DNA from: Shewanella kaireitica
GTDB taxonomy: Bacteria > Pseudomonadota > Gammaproteobacteria > Enterobacterales > Shewanellaceae
Direction of reading: 5' to 3'
Length of the DNA stretch: 64,000 nt
Assembly (NCBI RefSeq): GCF_023284045.1
Contig: NZ_JAKIKQ010000003.1
Span: 476,483 to 540,482, forward strand
A program made the position numbers and the translations under genes. Of the stretch, positions 27,786 through 37,203 are shown one piece after another; position 1 is the stretch's first letter; each line of letters opens with the position of its first letter. Below the pieces are notes generated by a model. The model was not told the origin of the DNA, did not search any database, and saw only the letters and a list, made by a program, of their open reading frames with translations.

Positions 27786-27891
27786 TCACTTAACAAATAT
27801 TAATACAGTAGAGACGCTCTCAGGCACTTTAATCGATTGATAAAAGTTAGGCCATAGATGGAAAACCATCTCTGTCTCGTGATTAATATAT

Positions 27892-27922
27892 AAAAAGCCA
27901 CCTAAAAAGGGTGGCTTTTTTT
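27892..27922 (+). terminator. Intrinsic terminator after the small secreted protein gene
   Basis: AAAAAGCCACC (27892-27902) pairs with GGTGGCTTTTT (27910-27920), then a T run. Confidence 0.9.
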
Positions 27923-27958
27923 GTGTCTATTGAAAAATATTCCACTTTAACATCACAA

Positions 27959-27984
27959 AAAAAGCGACCTTGGGGTCGCTTTTT
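27959..27984 (-). terminator. Intrinsic terminator after thiI
   Basis: AAAAAGCGACC (27959-27969) pairs with GGTCGCTTTTT (27974-27984). It serves the minus-strand thiI gene and could act in both directions. Confidence 0.9.
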
Positions 27985-28009
27985 CATCAAATAGTGTCGC
28001 TGCTACTCT

Positions 28010-29464
28010 TTAAGGTCGGTAAACCTTAACATTACTGTAACCCTGCTCCTGCAAATAAAGCGCTTGTAGCTTACTCATCACACCGCGGTCGCAATACAAT
28101 AAGTAAGTCTTACCTTTATCTAAATCTGCAAATTGAGTCGCTAACTTATAGAATGGAATAGTTTTGGTTTCAATCCCTTCAATTTCTAGCGGGTCTTTCT
28201 CTTCCTCTTCAGGCGCACGTACATCAATGATCACTTCATCAGTACTGATTGCAGCAACCGTTTCTGCTTCAGTAATTTTGGTATCCATCTGAGTTGCAAT
28301 CTCTTTGATGTCAATAATGACAGCATCTTGAATCACTCTATCAATCAGATCTTCAGAGAACTTAGCTTCTTCAGCTTCTACTTTTGACAGTACCGCTTTC
28401 ACGGTTGGTTTCTGTGAAATCACGCCGCAGTACTCTGGGATCGACTTAGCAAAGTCCTCTGTACCAATCTCGCGGCTTATATTGATAATATCTTGCTTAT
28501 CCATCGCAATTAACGGCCGCAATATAAGCTGCTCTGTACAACGGTCAATGACATTGAGGTTAGTCAAGGTTTGGCTAGAGACTTGCCCCATCGCTTCACC
28601 AGTGACCAATGCCTGGATCCCCATTTTGTCAGCAACGCGTGCAGCAGCTCGCATCATCATACGCTTAAGTACCACCCCCATCTGGCCATTGTCGACTCGT
28701 TCTAGAATCTCTTGTACCACAGGATCAAATGGCACAGAGATAAACTTAACTTTGTGTGATTCACCGTACTTCTGCCATAAATGGTAGGCAACCTGCTTAA
28801 CACCAATTTCGTGTTGATCGCCACCTAAATTAAAGAAGCAGTAGTGGGTACGCGAACCACGCTTGATAAACTGATAGCTAGAAACACCAGAATCGAAACC
28901 GCCCGATATAAGTGACAACACATCTTCTTGGGTCGCCATTGGGAAACCACCAAGACCTTGAATACGTTTATCAACGAGATAAAGCTGTTCGTTATCTATC
29001 TCTAGATTTACCGTCATGTCAGGGTTTTTCAGCCGTACGCCAGCAGCTTCAGTAAACTGGTTTAGACCACCACCAACATAGCGCTCAACTTCAATCGAGT
29101 TAAAGTCATGCTTACCCGCGCGCTTAACGCGCACACAAAATGTCTTTCCTGCTAGCTGGTCTTTATACACGGCTAACGTTTGCTGATAGATATCATCAAC
29201 AGACTCAAACGTGCTTACATTCACTTGCAACACATGAGCAATACCGGGAATACAAGCTAAACGCTCGCCAAATGCTTCAATCAAATCAGGTCTATCATCT
29301 GGCACCATCACCATGATTTTGTCCCATTGACGTTGTACTTTTGCGGACTCATCTACTTTTTTAAGTACATTACGAATATTGGTTTCAAGCATTTTGGTAA
29401 AGCGCATTCTTACCGGCTTGCTTTTCATCATGATTTCAGGGAACAGTTTTACGATAAATTTCAT
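28010..29464 (-). CDS. thiI: tRNA 4-thiouridylation and thiamine sulfurtransferase ThiI
   Basis: ThiI transfers sulfur to U8 of tRNA and to the thiamine thiazole precursor. The 484-residue protein has an N-terminal ferredoxin-like/THUMP region (about 1-165), a PP-loop adenylation domain with [10 protein letters not shown] (about 183), and a C-terminal rhodanese domain (about 400-484). The rhodanese active-site Cys lies in [10 protein letters not shown] and the partner Cys in PEYCGVI. The rhodanese domain marks the full-length gammaproteobacterial form that serves both pathways. It is monocistronic. Confidence 0.95.
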   Translation of the reverse strand: MKFIVKLFPEIMMKSKPVRMRFTKMLETNIRNVLKKVDESAKVQRQWDKIMVMVPDDRPDLIEAFGERLACIPGIAHVLQVNVSTFESVDDIYQQTLAVYKDQLAGKTFCVRVKRAGKHDFNSIEVERYVGGGLNQFTEAAGVRLKNPDMTVNLEIDNEQLYLVDKRIQGLGGFPMATQEDVLSLISGGFDSGVSSYQFIKRGSRTHYCFFNLGGDQHEIGVKQVAYHLWQKYGESHKVKFISVPFDPVVQEILERVDNGQMGVVLKRMMMRAAARVADKMGIQALVTGEAMGQVSSQTLTNLNVIDRCTEQLILRPLIAMDKQDIINISREIGTEDFAKSIPEYCGVISQKPTVKAVLSKVEAEEAKFSEDLIDRVIQDAVIIDIKEIATQMDTKITEAETVAAISTDEVIIDVRAPEEEEKDPLEIEGIETKTIPFYKLATQFADLDKGKTYLLYCDRGVMSKLQALYLQEQGYSNVKVYRP

Positions 29465-29616
29465 TGGTCTTCCGCGGGGGCAAATTTAAACAGCAATAGG
29501 TGGATTATAACAATATCCCGACACGTTTGCGTATATCTGATCTGTCATTATCGGCGAATATTCGTCTTTGCAACCATGAAAGTCGTATATAAAGCAGAGG
29601 AATCCCTAAGTGGAGT

Positions 29617-29644
29617 GCAGATAGCAACACTAGCTGCTATCTGC
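29617..29644 (-). terminator. Hairpin downstream of pomB
   Basis: GCAGATAGCA (29617-29626) pairs with TGCTATCTGC (29635-29644) across an 8-base loop. There is no T run, so it is a weak terminator or stability hairpin. Confidence 0.45.
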
Positions 29645-29661
29645 TCGAGCGGATAGATTAA

Positions 29662-30630
29662 CTATTTTGAGACTTGGATCTCGTCAGACTCTTTTGCTTT
29701 GCCCTGTTCGATAGCGATTTCGACACGGCGATTGCGCGCCCTATTTGCTTGAGAGTTATTTTCGACCAATGGCGCCGATGAAGCCATCCCCACAACCTTG
29801 AGCCGCTGCTGATCAAAGCCTTTTACTCTTATCATTTCGTGGGCAACCGCTACAGCTCGTTTGCTCGACAGGTCCCAGTTTGAGCTATAAAGCTCATTGG
29901 AAATATTCCAATCATCGGTGTGACCAGATACGGTAACAATACCCGGCACATCTTTTAGCAGCTCGCCGACTCGTCTAACAATTGGCTTAAAGCGCGGTTG
30001 TAGAAAACCAGAACCCGATGCAAAGGCGCCTTTTTCTCGAATACGAATAATAATCTGCTGACCTAGAGATTCTATTTCAATCGCGCCATCAACAATCTCT
30101 TTATTGAGCTCTTGCGCCATTTTCTTAACTTGTTGATTAATTTGTTCCTGAGCAGCGGCTTCTGCTTTGGAGGCTTCACTTTTAGACTCTGAAGTTGACT
30201 TAGCTAGCGCTTGCGCATCTTCTTGCTCTTGGGCTGTCGACGATGACTCGCCGCCACGCTGCTCACCTCGCTGCTGTTGTACGCCACCAGCACTGTCATC
30301 TTCACCCGCCTGAAACTCTAACATCGGCTCAGTCATTTCATTGGTTTGCTGATTGATGATTTCAATCGGAGTAGACTCAGGCCTACCAGGCCTAAACTCC
30401 AATGCAATGACCGATGTTCCTTTAGGAATATCTTTAACTTCTACCTTATTTTGTACCCCAAATGCATACTTCATTGAGCCCGCAATCTGCTTAAACTTCA
30501 TCACATCCATTTCAGAGAATGCGAGCAAAAGTACAAAAAAGCACATCAACAGGGACATCAAATCGGCAAAGGTTGCCAGCCATAGCGGCGCCCCAGGTGG
30601 CGGACAGTCACATTTGACTTTCTTTGCCAT
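29662..30630 (-). CDS. pomB: Sodium-type flagellar stator protein PomB (MotB family)
   Basis: PomB with PomA forms the stator that couples ion flow to flagellar rotation. The 322-residue protein has one N-terminal membrane helix containing the ion-binding Asp (FADLMSLL, about residue 23), a Gln/Glu/Ser-rich plug and linker (about 100-180), and an OmpA-type peptidoglycan-binding domain (about 190-310, with VSGHTDDWNISNELYSSNWDLSSKRA). Four bases separate it from pomA's stop. Sodium use is inferred from resemblance to Vibrio PomB. Confidence 0.9.
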   Translation of the reverse strand: MAKKVKCDCPPPGAPLWLATFADLMSLLMCFFVLLLAFSEMDVMKFKQIAGSMKYAFGVQNKVEVKDIPKGTSVIALEFRPGRPESTPIEIINQQTNEMTEPMLEFQAGEDDSAGGVQQQRGEQRGGESSSTAQEQEDAQALAKSTSESKSEASKAEAAAQEQINQQVKKMAQELNKEIVDGAIEIESLGQQIIIRIREKGAFASGSGFLQPRFKPIVRRVGELLKDVPGIVTVSGHTDDWNISNELYSSNWDLSSKRAVAVAHEMIRVKGFDQQRLKVVGMASSAPLVENNSQANRARNRRVEIAIEQGKAKESDEIQVSK

Positions 30631-30634
30631 GGAG

Positions 30635-31402
30635 CTAAGCCCCGTCCAAGGTATCTATTGTGCGAGCTTTTTCAGAAAGATAGTTCTTGAGGAACCCCTC
30701 AATGACACGAGGATTTTGACCATCTTGAATAGCCAGTACAGCATCCATGATTAAATTTCGATTTAGCATCTCTTCGCCCATTCTTAGGGACAATTTATCC
30801 GCTATCGGTATCGCAACCATGTTAGCCACTACAGCACCATAAAGTGTCGTCAGTAGAGCAACCGCCATCGCTGGGCCAATGGATTTAGGATCGTCCATGT
30901 TTGATAACATACCCACCAAACCAATCAGCGTACCAATCATTCCCATAGCCGGCGCCACATCGCCAATGGATTTAAAAATACCCACACCGGTTTTATGGCG
31001 CTCTTCAGTCAAAGCGATATCTTTTTCTAGCGCATCGCGAACCACGTCACCATCATGGCCATCCACTAGCATATCGACCGCTTTTTGCATAAAACTGTTG
31101 CTAATTTCAGCCTCTTCTAACGCTAAAAAGCCACCTTTGCGAGCGGCATCAGCCATCGTTATTGACTGTTCTATCAAATCTTCAGGTTTATCAATTTTAA
31201 AAATGAATGCTTTGGCTGCGATTTTAGCTGCACCGAAAAATTGCTTGAGGTTATACTTCATCATCACAACAAACAGTGAGCCTATCATCACAATCAAGAT
31301 AGAGGGCACATTAATGAAAATCCCTATGCCACCGCCACTTGCCATCGCCATGATAACAAACGCGAATGCGCCAATCAGTCCTATTAGGGTTGCTAAATCC
31401 AA
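30635..31402 (-). CDS. pomA: Sodium-type flagellar stator protein PomA (MotA family)
   Basis: The 255-residue protein has four membrane helices (about 1-22, 30-50, 148-170 and 180-205). The conserved cytoplasmic loop and PAMGMIGTLIGLVGML segment are present. The charged loop between helices 2 and 3 (for example EDLIEQSITMADAARKGGFLALEE) contacts FliG in the family. It starts at a TTG preceded by GAGGAG, unusual but well supported. It is the first gene of pomAB and is divergent from xseB. Confidence 0.9.
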   Translation of the reverse strand: MDLATLIGLIGAFAFVIMAMASGGGIGIFINVPSILIVMIGSLFVVMMKYNLKQFFGAAKIAAKAFIFKIDKPEDLIEQSITMADAARKGGFLALEEAEISNSFMQKAVDMLVDGHDGDVVRDALEKDIALTEERHKTGVGIFKSIGDVAPAMGMIGTLIGLVGMLSNMDDPKSIGPAMAVALLTTLYGAVVANMVAIPIADKLSLRMGEEMLNRNLIMDAVLAIQDGQNPRVIEGFLKNYLSEKARTIDTLDGA

Positions 31403-31848
31403 AATTGCTCCTCAAATACCAATATAATCACGCTGCTAATACAATTGAATGCTCACAATAATAACTAAAAACGCTAGCGTCGATAAAATCCATAAGCGAC
31501 AATATTACGCTTGCAACGTGACGGCAAGCACCACGTAAATAAACGGCTAAATAGCACTCACATTTTCAACATTGCACCTAATATAGCGACCAAAGTTAAG
31601 ATCTCTTGAGTGATATTTCCCGCAATTGTTACGTTAAATCCGTTAAAATAGATCCCAAATGTATATTTCACGTATTCACTCAACAGACGATTACCAAAAG
31701 CTGTCGATGAAATTGCGTAAATAAATGTGCTTTTAGTGGACTTTTTTCACACGAAAACGTGCTTTTGTGCAAATAGTCAACGGCTTAATTTGACCCTTGT
31801 GCCCTGCTGATATACTTTGTGTATCGCTTAATTCTAGGAATGATCATC
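31403..31848. other. Intergenic region between pomA and xseB
   Basis: This 446-base divergent gap holds the stator and isoprenoid operon promoters. A likely xseB promoter lies at 31790-31816. No RNA gene or repeat is evident apart from two GTGCTTTT copies near 31729 and 31760. Confidence 0.4.
31790..31816 (+). promoter_or_regulatory. Possible sigma-70 promoter of xseB-ispA-dxs
   Basis: TTGACC (31790-31795) and TATACT (31811-31816) resemble -35 and -10 elements. The spacer is 15 bases, a little short, so the pairing is uncertain. Confidence 0.45.
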
Positions 31849-32088
31849 GTGGCAAAAAAACCAGAAAACCTCTCTTTTGAAGAATCACTTTCCGAACTAG
31901 AAAAAATAGTTGCTGACTTAGAGCACGGTGATGTCTCTCTCGATGACGCATTAAAGCAATTCGAGCGTGGAATTAAGCTTGTGCGTAATAGCCAAGGTAA
32001 ACTAGAAAATGCCCAGCAAAAAGTCGCAGTGCTTATGGCTGATGAGGGTGTTGACGCGCTTAAGCCTTACCACATTGAGGGCGAGTAA
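31849..32088 (+). CDS. xseB: Exodeoxyribonuclease VII small subunit
   Basis: XseB pairs with XseA to degrade single-stranded DNA to short oligonucleotides. The 79-residue product begins at GTG 31849, with AGGA nine bases upstream. An ATG three codons earlier overlaps that ribosome-binding site. It matches the family throughout: FEESLSELEKIVADLEHGDVSLDDALKQFERGIKL. Its stop is immediately followed by the ispA start. Confidence 0.95.
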   Translation: MAKKPENLSFEESLSELEKIVADLEHGDVSLDDALKQFERGIKLVRNSQGKLENAQQKVAVLMADEGVDALKPYHIEGE

Positions 32089-32970
32089 TTGTTAGCAGAG
32101 TCACTTGTTACCTACCAACAACGTATAAACCAGCTGCTAGCTACTCGTATTGATGCGCTTGACGATATCGATCCTAAGCTAAAAGCTGCGATGAAACATG
32201 GCGCCCTAATTGGCGGCAAGCGTATTCGCCCCTTCTTGGTTTATGCCATCGGCGAGATGCTAAACGTTAAACTCGAAACATTAGATTCTTGTGCCGCAGC
32301 AATTGAATGTGTTCATGCATACTCACTTATCCATGACGACCTTCCCGCCATGGATGACGACGCACTGCGCCGCGGTCAGCCGACTGTACATATCGCCTTT
32401 GATGAAGCGACAGCGATTCTAGCTGGCGATGCCTTGCAAGCTCTGGCATTTGAAATCATCAGTGAGCCAATTAAAAATATTGTCCCATCACAGAATTTAG
32501 CTATGGTTAAAGCCTTGGCAAATGCCTCTGGTTACAGTGGCATGTGCGGCGGTCAGGCGATGGACTTAAGTGCCACAGATAAGCAGATAGAATTAGCCAC
32601 CCTTATCCAGCTGCATAAACTCAAAACGGGTGCACTAATCCGCTGCGCAGTCGAGTTTGCCATTATTGCAGCAAAGATTAACGATGATGAACGACAAGCT
32701 TTACTCGATTTTGCTGACGCCATAGGGCTGGCATTTCAGGTACAAGACGATGTTTTAGACATAATTGCCAGTACCGAAGAGCTTGGAAAGCCTCAAGGTT
32801 CTGACACAGATTCAAATAAGAGCACTTATCCGAAGTTGCTTGGTTTAGAAGGTGCCCAACAAACTGCAGCAAGTTTGATTGAGGACGCACTATCAGCGCT
32901 GGCTAAATTACCATACAATAGCCAGTTAATTGCCGAATTCGCCCGTTATATCATTGAGCGAAGAGTATAA
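32089..32970 (+). CDS. ispA: Farnesyl diphosphate synthase IspA
   Basis: IspA condenses DMAPP and IPP to geranyl and then farnesyl diphosphate. The 293-residue protein has the first Asp-rich motif DDLPAMDDD and the second DDVLD (in FQVQDDVLDI). It also has GGKRIRPFLVYA and GMCGGQAMDL. It starts at a TTG directly after xseB's TAA, and the upstream GAGGGCGAG serves as ribosome-binding site. The order xseB-ispA-dxs is common in gammaproteobacteria. Confidence 0.95.
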   Translation: MLAESLVTYQQRINQLLATRIDALDDIDPKLKAAMKHGALIGGKRIRPFLVYAIGEMLNVKLETLDSCAAAIECVHAYSLIHDDLPAMDDDALRRGQPTVHIAFDEATAILAGDALQALAFEIISEPIKNIVPSQNLAMVKALANASGYSGMCGGQAMDLSATDKQIELATLIQLHKLKTGALIRCAVEFAIIAAKINDDERQALLDFADAIGLAFQVQDDVLDIIASTEELGKPQGSDTDSNKSTYPKLLGLEGAQQTAASLIEDALSALAKLPYNSQLIAEFARYIIERRV

Positions 32971-32992
32971 ATAAGAGACAAAGAATCTCGAT

Positions 32993-34858
32993 ATGAGTTT
33001 TGATATTTCTCAATTTCCTGTGTTAGCACAGGCAAATACCCCAGATGAGCTGAGACAGCTCCCTCAAGCCGTTCTGCCACAATTGGCTGACGAACTTAGA
33101 GGTTTCCTTTTGAAGTCAGTGGGTAAATCAAGTGGCCATTTTGCATCAGGCCTTGGCACTGTCGAACTGACAGTGGCGATCCACTATGTCTATAACACAC
33201 CATTTGATCGACTTATTTGGGATGTTGGCCACCAAGCCTACCCTCATAAAATCCTTACTGGTCGTCGTGAAAGAATGCACACTATTCGCCAAAAAGGTGG
33301 AGTTCATCCTTTCCCTTGGCGCGAAGAGAGTGAATACGACACCTTTAGCGTTGGCCACTCAGGTACTTCCGTGAGTGCTGCACTTGCTATGGCTGTTGCT
33401 GCTGAAAAAGAGCAAGCGGGTCGTAAAGTGGTTTCTGTTATTGGTGATGGTGCAATGACTGGCGGTATGGTGTTTGAAGCCATGAACCACGCCGGCGATC
33501 TGCACAACGACATGCTAGTGATCTTAAATGACAACGAGATGTCTATCTCTGAAAACGTTGGGGCGCTTAATAATCACCTCGCCCAGCTGATGTCAGGCCG
33601 CTTTTATACCACTATCCGCGAGAACAGCAAAAAAGTACTTAAAGGTATGCCTGTCATCAAAGAGATGGCGAAGCGCACCGAAGAGCACCTTAAAGGCATG
33701 GTTGTTCCAGGCACTATGTTTGAAGAGCTCGGCTTTAATTATATTGGCCCTATTGATGGCCATGACGTTGATGCCTTAGTTGAGACCTTACGCAATATGC
33801 GTAACCTCAGCGGCCCCCAAATTTTGCATATCATGACCAAAAAAGGTCGTGGTTATGAGCCTGCAGAAAAAGATCCTATCGGCTGGCATGCTGTGCCTAA
33901 GTTTGATCCGTCAACCTTTGAAAAGCCGGCTAGCAAGCCAAGCGACCCAACCTTCTCGCAAGTGTTCGGTAAGTGGCTTTGTGATGTGGCTGAGAAAGAT
34001 GAAAAGCTATTAGCTATCACCCCAGCAATGCGCGAAGGCTCTGGTATGGTTGAGTTTTCTCAGCGCTTCCCTAAGCAATATTTCGATGCAGCAATTGCCG
34101 AGCAGCATGCGGTCACCTTAGGTGCAGGTTTTGCCTGTGAAGGCTATACGCCAGTAGTCGCTATTTATTCAACCTTCCTACAGCGTGGCTACGATCAACT
34201 GATCCACGATGTGGCGCTGCAGAAACTACCAGTGGTATTCGCTATCGATCGCGGCGGTATCGTTGGCGCAGATGGTCCAACTCATCAAGGGGCATTCGAT
34301 TTAAGTTTCATGCGCACCGTGCCAAATATGGTCATCATGGCACCGTCTGATGAAAACGAATGTCGTCAGATGCTTTATACCGGTTATTGCTATAAAGAGG
34401 GCCCAACAGCAGTACGTTACCCTCGTGGCAGTGCTACAGGTGCTAAGCAGGTCGAAACTATGACGGCACTGCCAATAGGTAAAGGCTTGGTTAAACGTCG
34501 CGGTCAAAAAGTTGCCATCCTTAACTTTGGTACTACGCTGGCAAATAGTTTAGTTGCCGCAGAAGCATTCGATGCCACCGTTGCAGACATGCGTTTTGTT
34601 AAGCCACTTGATGTCGACTTGGTAAAAGAGTTGGCTGAAACTCATGATGTGCTAGTTACCGTTGAAGAAAACGCCATTATGGGCGGCGCAGGCTCAGGAG
34701 TACTTGAGCTACTGCAAACACTTAAGTTGCCAAAACCAGTGTTACAAATCGGCTTACCTGATGAGTTTATTAAGCACGGCGCACCTAATGAAATTATCAG
34801 TGAACTCGAGCTTGATGCTGCGGGTATTCAAAAGCAGATTGAAGAGTATTTAGCTTAA
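32993..34858 (+). CDS. dxs: 1-deoxy-D-xylulose-5-phosphate synthase
   Basis: Dxs makes DXP from pyruvate and glyceraldehyde-3-phosphate, the first step of the MEP isoprenoid pathway and a source for thiamine and pyridoxal. The 621-residue thiamine-diphosphate enzyme shows [16 protein letters not shown], the ThDP-binding GDGAMTGGM and NDN, IDGHD, and [13 protein letters not shown]. The length is typical (620). It is the last gene of the operon with a strong terminator. Confidence 0.97.
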   Translation: MSFDISQFPVLAQANTPDELRQLPQAVLPQLADELRGFLLKSVGKSSGHFASGLGTVELTVAIHYVYNTPFDRLIWDVGHQAYPHKILTGRRERMHTIRQKGGVHPFPWREESEYDTFSVGHSGTSVSAALAMAVAAEKEQAGRKVVSVIGDGAMTGGMVFEAMNHAGDLHNDMLVILNDNEMSISENVGALNNHLAQLMSGRFYTTIRENSKKVLKGMPVIKEMAKRTEEHLKGMVVPGTMFEELGFNYIGPIDGHDVDALVETLRNMRNLSGPQILHIMTKKGRGYEPAEKDPIGWHAVPKFDPSTFEKPASKPSDPTFSQVFGKWLCDVAEKDEKLLAITPAMREGSGMVEFSQRFPKQYFDAAIAEQHAVTLGAGFACEGYTPVVAIYSTFLQRGYDQLIHDVALQKLPVVFAIDRGGIVGADGPTHQGAFDLSFMRTVPNMVIMAPSDENECRQMLYTGYCYKEGPTAVRYPRGSATGAKQVETMTALPIGKGLVKRRGQKVAILNFGTTLANSLVAAEAFDATVADMRFVKPLDVDLVKELAETHDVLVTVEENAIMGGAGSGVLELLQTLKLPKPVLQIGLPDEFIKHGAPNEIISELELDAAGIQKQIEEYLA

Positions 34859-34883
34859 ACTAATTTAATCAGTATCAGATATA

Positions 34884-34911
34884 AAAAAGGACTGCAGTCG
34901 CAGTCCTTTTT
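34884..34911 (+). terminator. Intrinsic terminator after dxs
   Basis: AAAAAGGACTGC (34884-34895) pairs with GCAGTCCTTTTT (34900-34911). A second, AT-rich hairpin (34913-34949) follows and may serve the convergent grpE gene. Confidence 0.9.
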
Positions 34912-34966
34912 AGTCTTTAAACTATTTAGATACTAAAAAGTTTAAAGACGTATCAGCTAATATCTA

Positions 34967-35569
34967 CTAGCCTTGTGACACCATTACCATTGCAGGGCGC
35001 AGTAGACGCTCGTTAAGGGTGTAACCTTTCTGCATTACCATCATCACAGTATTGGCTGGGAAATCAGTGCTTGGCTGCATACCAATCGCTTGGTGAAGCT
35101 CAGGGTTAAATGCTTCGCCTTGCGGATCGACTTGCGTTAAACCAAACTTCTCAACCGCACTCACAAAACTCTTAGCCGTTAGCTCAACGCCTTCATAAAT
35201 CGCTTTAGTCGCTTCAGCTTCTGCATCGGTTCCCTGAAGCGCCCGCTCCATGTTATCGAGTACAGGTAGCAGTTCGTTGGCAAACTTCTCAAGCGCAAAC
35301 TTACGCGCTTTCTCGACATCAATCGCAGCGCGGCGACGAATGTTGTCCACTTCAGCAGCCGCTCGGATCACTGAGTCTTTTTGTGAATCCACAGTTGATT
35401 GCGCTTCTTGCAAAGCCTTCTCTAGCTCTTCAACACGAAAGTTTGCTTGAGTCAGTTCGTCCATTAAAGAGGCTTCATCGCTACCTTCTGTCAGTAGTTC
35501 ACCTTCTACAATCGATTCAACTTGCTCATCAATTTGGTTATCTTGTGCTTTATTTGTTTCGTTGCTCAT
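34967..35569 (-). CDS. grpE: GrpE nucleotide-exchange factor
   Basis: GrpE releases ADP from DnaK. The 200-residue protein has a long N-terminal coiled coil (about 40-110) and a C-terminal beta domain. The family signatures [17 protein letters not shown] and [19 protein letters not shown] are present. The ATG at 35569 has a GGAG ribosome-binding site, and an upstream in-frame extension is not needed. It lacks dnaK-dnaJ beside it. It is divergent from nadK with about 100 bases between, so a heat-shock promoter would lie in that gap. Confidence 0.95.
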   Translation of the reverse strand: MSNETNKAQDNQIDEQVESIVEGELLTEGSDEASLMDELTQANFRVEELEKALQEAQSTVDSQKDSVIRAAAEVDNIRRRAAIDVEKARKFALEKFANELLPVLDNMERALQGTDAEAEATKAIYEGVELTAKSFVSAVEKFGLTQVDPQGEAFNPELHQAIGMQPSTDFPANTVMMVMQKGYTLNERLLRPAMVMVSQG

Positions 35570-35668
35570 TTTTGCTCCAGCTAAAAATGCTTTGTTTCTG
35601 CATGCTCTGGGCATATTATGGGGATCAATTTTGAGGTTTCAAGGCCTAAAGCCGGATCTGACACAAAT

Positions 35669-36547
35669 ATGAGCAATACCTTTCACACTATTGGACTTAT
35701 TGGCAAACCTAACCATGAAGGAACCAATCTCACCCTAAAGAGATTGCATCATTGGTTAACAATGCAAGGCTACAGCGTCTTGGTTGAGGAGCGCGTTGCC
35801 GCCGATGTCGGCTCACATACTCACTCGGTCGATCTGTTAGAGATTGGCGCGCAATGCGATCTCGCGATTGTTGTCGGTGGTGACGGTAATATGCTTGGTG
35901 CTGCACGTGTGCTGGCAAGGTTTGATATCGCCGTTATTGGGGTTAACCGGGGTAATCTTGGATTTCTTACCGATTTGCCACCAGATTCTTTTGAAGAGGC
36001 TTTATCAAAAGTACTAGAAGGTGAATTTGATACCGAACATCGTTTCTTACTTGAAGCTGAAGTACACCGTCATGGTGAGCTTAAATCGAGTAATACCGCC
36101 GTCAACGAAGCCGTACTTCACCCGGGTAAGATTGCCCATATGATTGAGTTCGAAGTCTATATTGATGACAAGTTCATGTATAGCCAACGTGCTGACGGTA
36201 TGATTGTATCGACTCCAACCGGCTCAACCGCTTACTCGTTATCAGCAGGAGGTGCGATCCTCACGCCTAACTTAGAAGCGATGATTTTAGTCCCCATGTT
36301 CCCTCACACTCTTTCTTGTCGGCCGATAGTGGTCGATGCTTGCAGTATTATTAAGCTTGTAGTGTCACCACATAATGGTGACAACTTAGAGGTGAGCTGT
36401 GATGGCCACGTCAACTTATCGGTACTGCCAGGTGATGAGATTATTGTCAAACGTAGCGCCGATACCCTTAGGCTCATTCACCCTAAAGGGCACAACTACT
36501 TCCATGTTTTACGAACCAAGTTAGGCTGGGGTAGCAAGCTGTTTTAA
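35669..36547 (+). CDS. nadK: NAD kinase
   Basis: NadK phosphorylates NAD to NADP. The 292-residue product has [13 protein letters not shown] (the GGDG motif), [19 protein letters not shown] and the [12 protein letters not shown] loop. The ATG at 35669 gives exactly the E. coli length. A longer frame from 35618 adds a non-conserved leader. The grpE/nadK divergent arrangement is usual in gammaproteobacteria. Confidence 0.95.
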   Translation: MSNTFHTIGLIGKPNHEGTNLTLKRLHHWLTMQGYSVLVEERVAADVGSHTHSVDLLEIGAQCDLAIVVGGDGNMLGAARVLARFDIAVIGVNRGNLGFLTDLPPDSFEEALSKVLEGEFDTEHRFLLEAEVHRHGELKSSNTAVNEAVLHPGKIAHMIEFEVYIDDKFMYSQRADGMIVSTPTGSTAYSLSAGGAILTPNLEAMILVPMFPHTLSCRPIVVDACSIIKLVVSPHNGDNLEVSCDGHVNLSVLPGDEIIVKRSADTLRLIHPKGHNYFHVLRTKLGWGSKLF

Positions 36548-36555
36548 TATTTCTT

Positions 36556-36588
36556 GGGTCAGTAGCAAAGCTACTGACCCTACTCTTT
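36556..36588 (+). terminator. Probable terminator after nadK
   Basis: GGGTCAGTAGC (36556-36566) pairs with GCTACTGACCC (36570-36580) across three bases. The tail TACTCTTTC has only a short T run. Confidence 0.7.
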
Positions 36589-36830
36589 CAATCATTTACA
36601 CACTGTCTTTTATCCGCAACAAGCTAATAACAGCCTACTGTTTAAGCAACTTATCACACTGGCAACGGGCGTTATTTAAAGTAGTTATTGGTTAGATAAT
36701 CACAACGAGAACCACATTAAACATCTCTAATCAATTCGAAGACTGACCATATAAATAAATTTAAAGAACAATTAAACCAATAACATAGATAATTACCCAG
36801 TCATTTAAACTGTACACCCAACACCAAAAG

Positions 36831-36846
36831 CGTGACGTGGTTCACA
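36831..36846. promoter_or_regulatory. CRP-like site 1 upstream of lldP
   Basis: CGTGACGTGGTTCACA fits the CRP pattern TGTGA-N6-TCACA at nine of ten conserved bases. It is about 365 bases before the lldP start. Confidence 0.5.
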
Positions 36847-36990
36847 TCGAGGTTTTGTTACTGTAACCAAAGTTAACGTCACAACACGAAAGTATTAGAT
36901 CAAATAACGCATTTCGCCTGTCCATTTTTACTGTTTTGTCTGCTGAACTATCAAAAAAGCGTCGTAAATAGCTTTAAGCAAAGAAACGAG

Positions 36991-37006
36991 CGTGATCTAG
37001 ATCACA
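36991..37006. promoter_or_regulatory. CRP-like site 2 upstream of lldP
   Basis: CGTGATCTAGATCACA matches the CRP consensus at nine of ten conserved positions, with a fully symmetric core TGATCTAGATCA. Confidence 0.6.
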
Positions 37007-37072
37007 GCCAAAAAAACTAGCAAACAATGACGCATCTCACTACTAGCATTCTCAACCACAATTAAGGTACAA

Positions 37073-37088
37073 ACTGATCTAGATCATA
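37073..37088. promoter_or_regulatory. CRP-like site 3 upstream of lldP
   Basis: The same 12-base core TGATCTAGATCA recurs at 37075-37086, 82 bases from site 2. The outer bases are weaker. It is about 115 bases before the ATG, where an activator site for a nearby promoter could lie. Confidence 0.5.
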
Positions 37089-37203
37089 TTAGCGTTAGCC
37101 TATTTAACGTTTAGTACACACCTCAACCCGTCAGTATCAAAAATTAAGCATAAGTCGGGTACTAACAATTGAAGTTCGCCACCCAATAATCAACGAGGCA
37201 AGC

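Larger units (their letters stand above)
36589..37203. other. Long regulatory region upstream of lldP
   Basis: More than 600 bases separate nadK's terminator from the lactate permease start. The region contains three CRP-like palindromes and no frame of useful length. The 36590-36825 part shows nothing specific. Confidence 0.55.

Noticed and set aside
29327..29656. Frame on the + strand spanning the thiI start
   Set aside because: It overlaps thiI's conserved N-terminus antisense and has no family resemblance.
30879..31427. Long frame antisense to pomA
   Set aside because: Ser/Ile-rich product typical of an antisense shadow. PomA is unmistakable.
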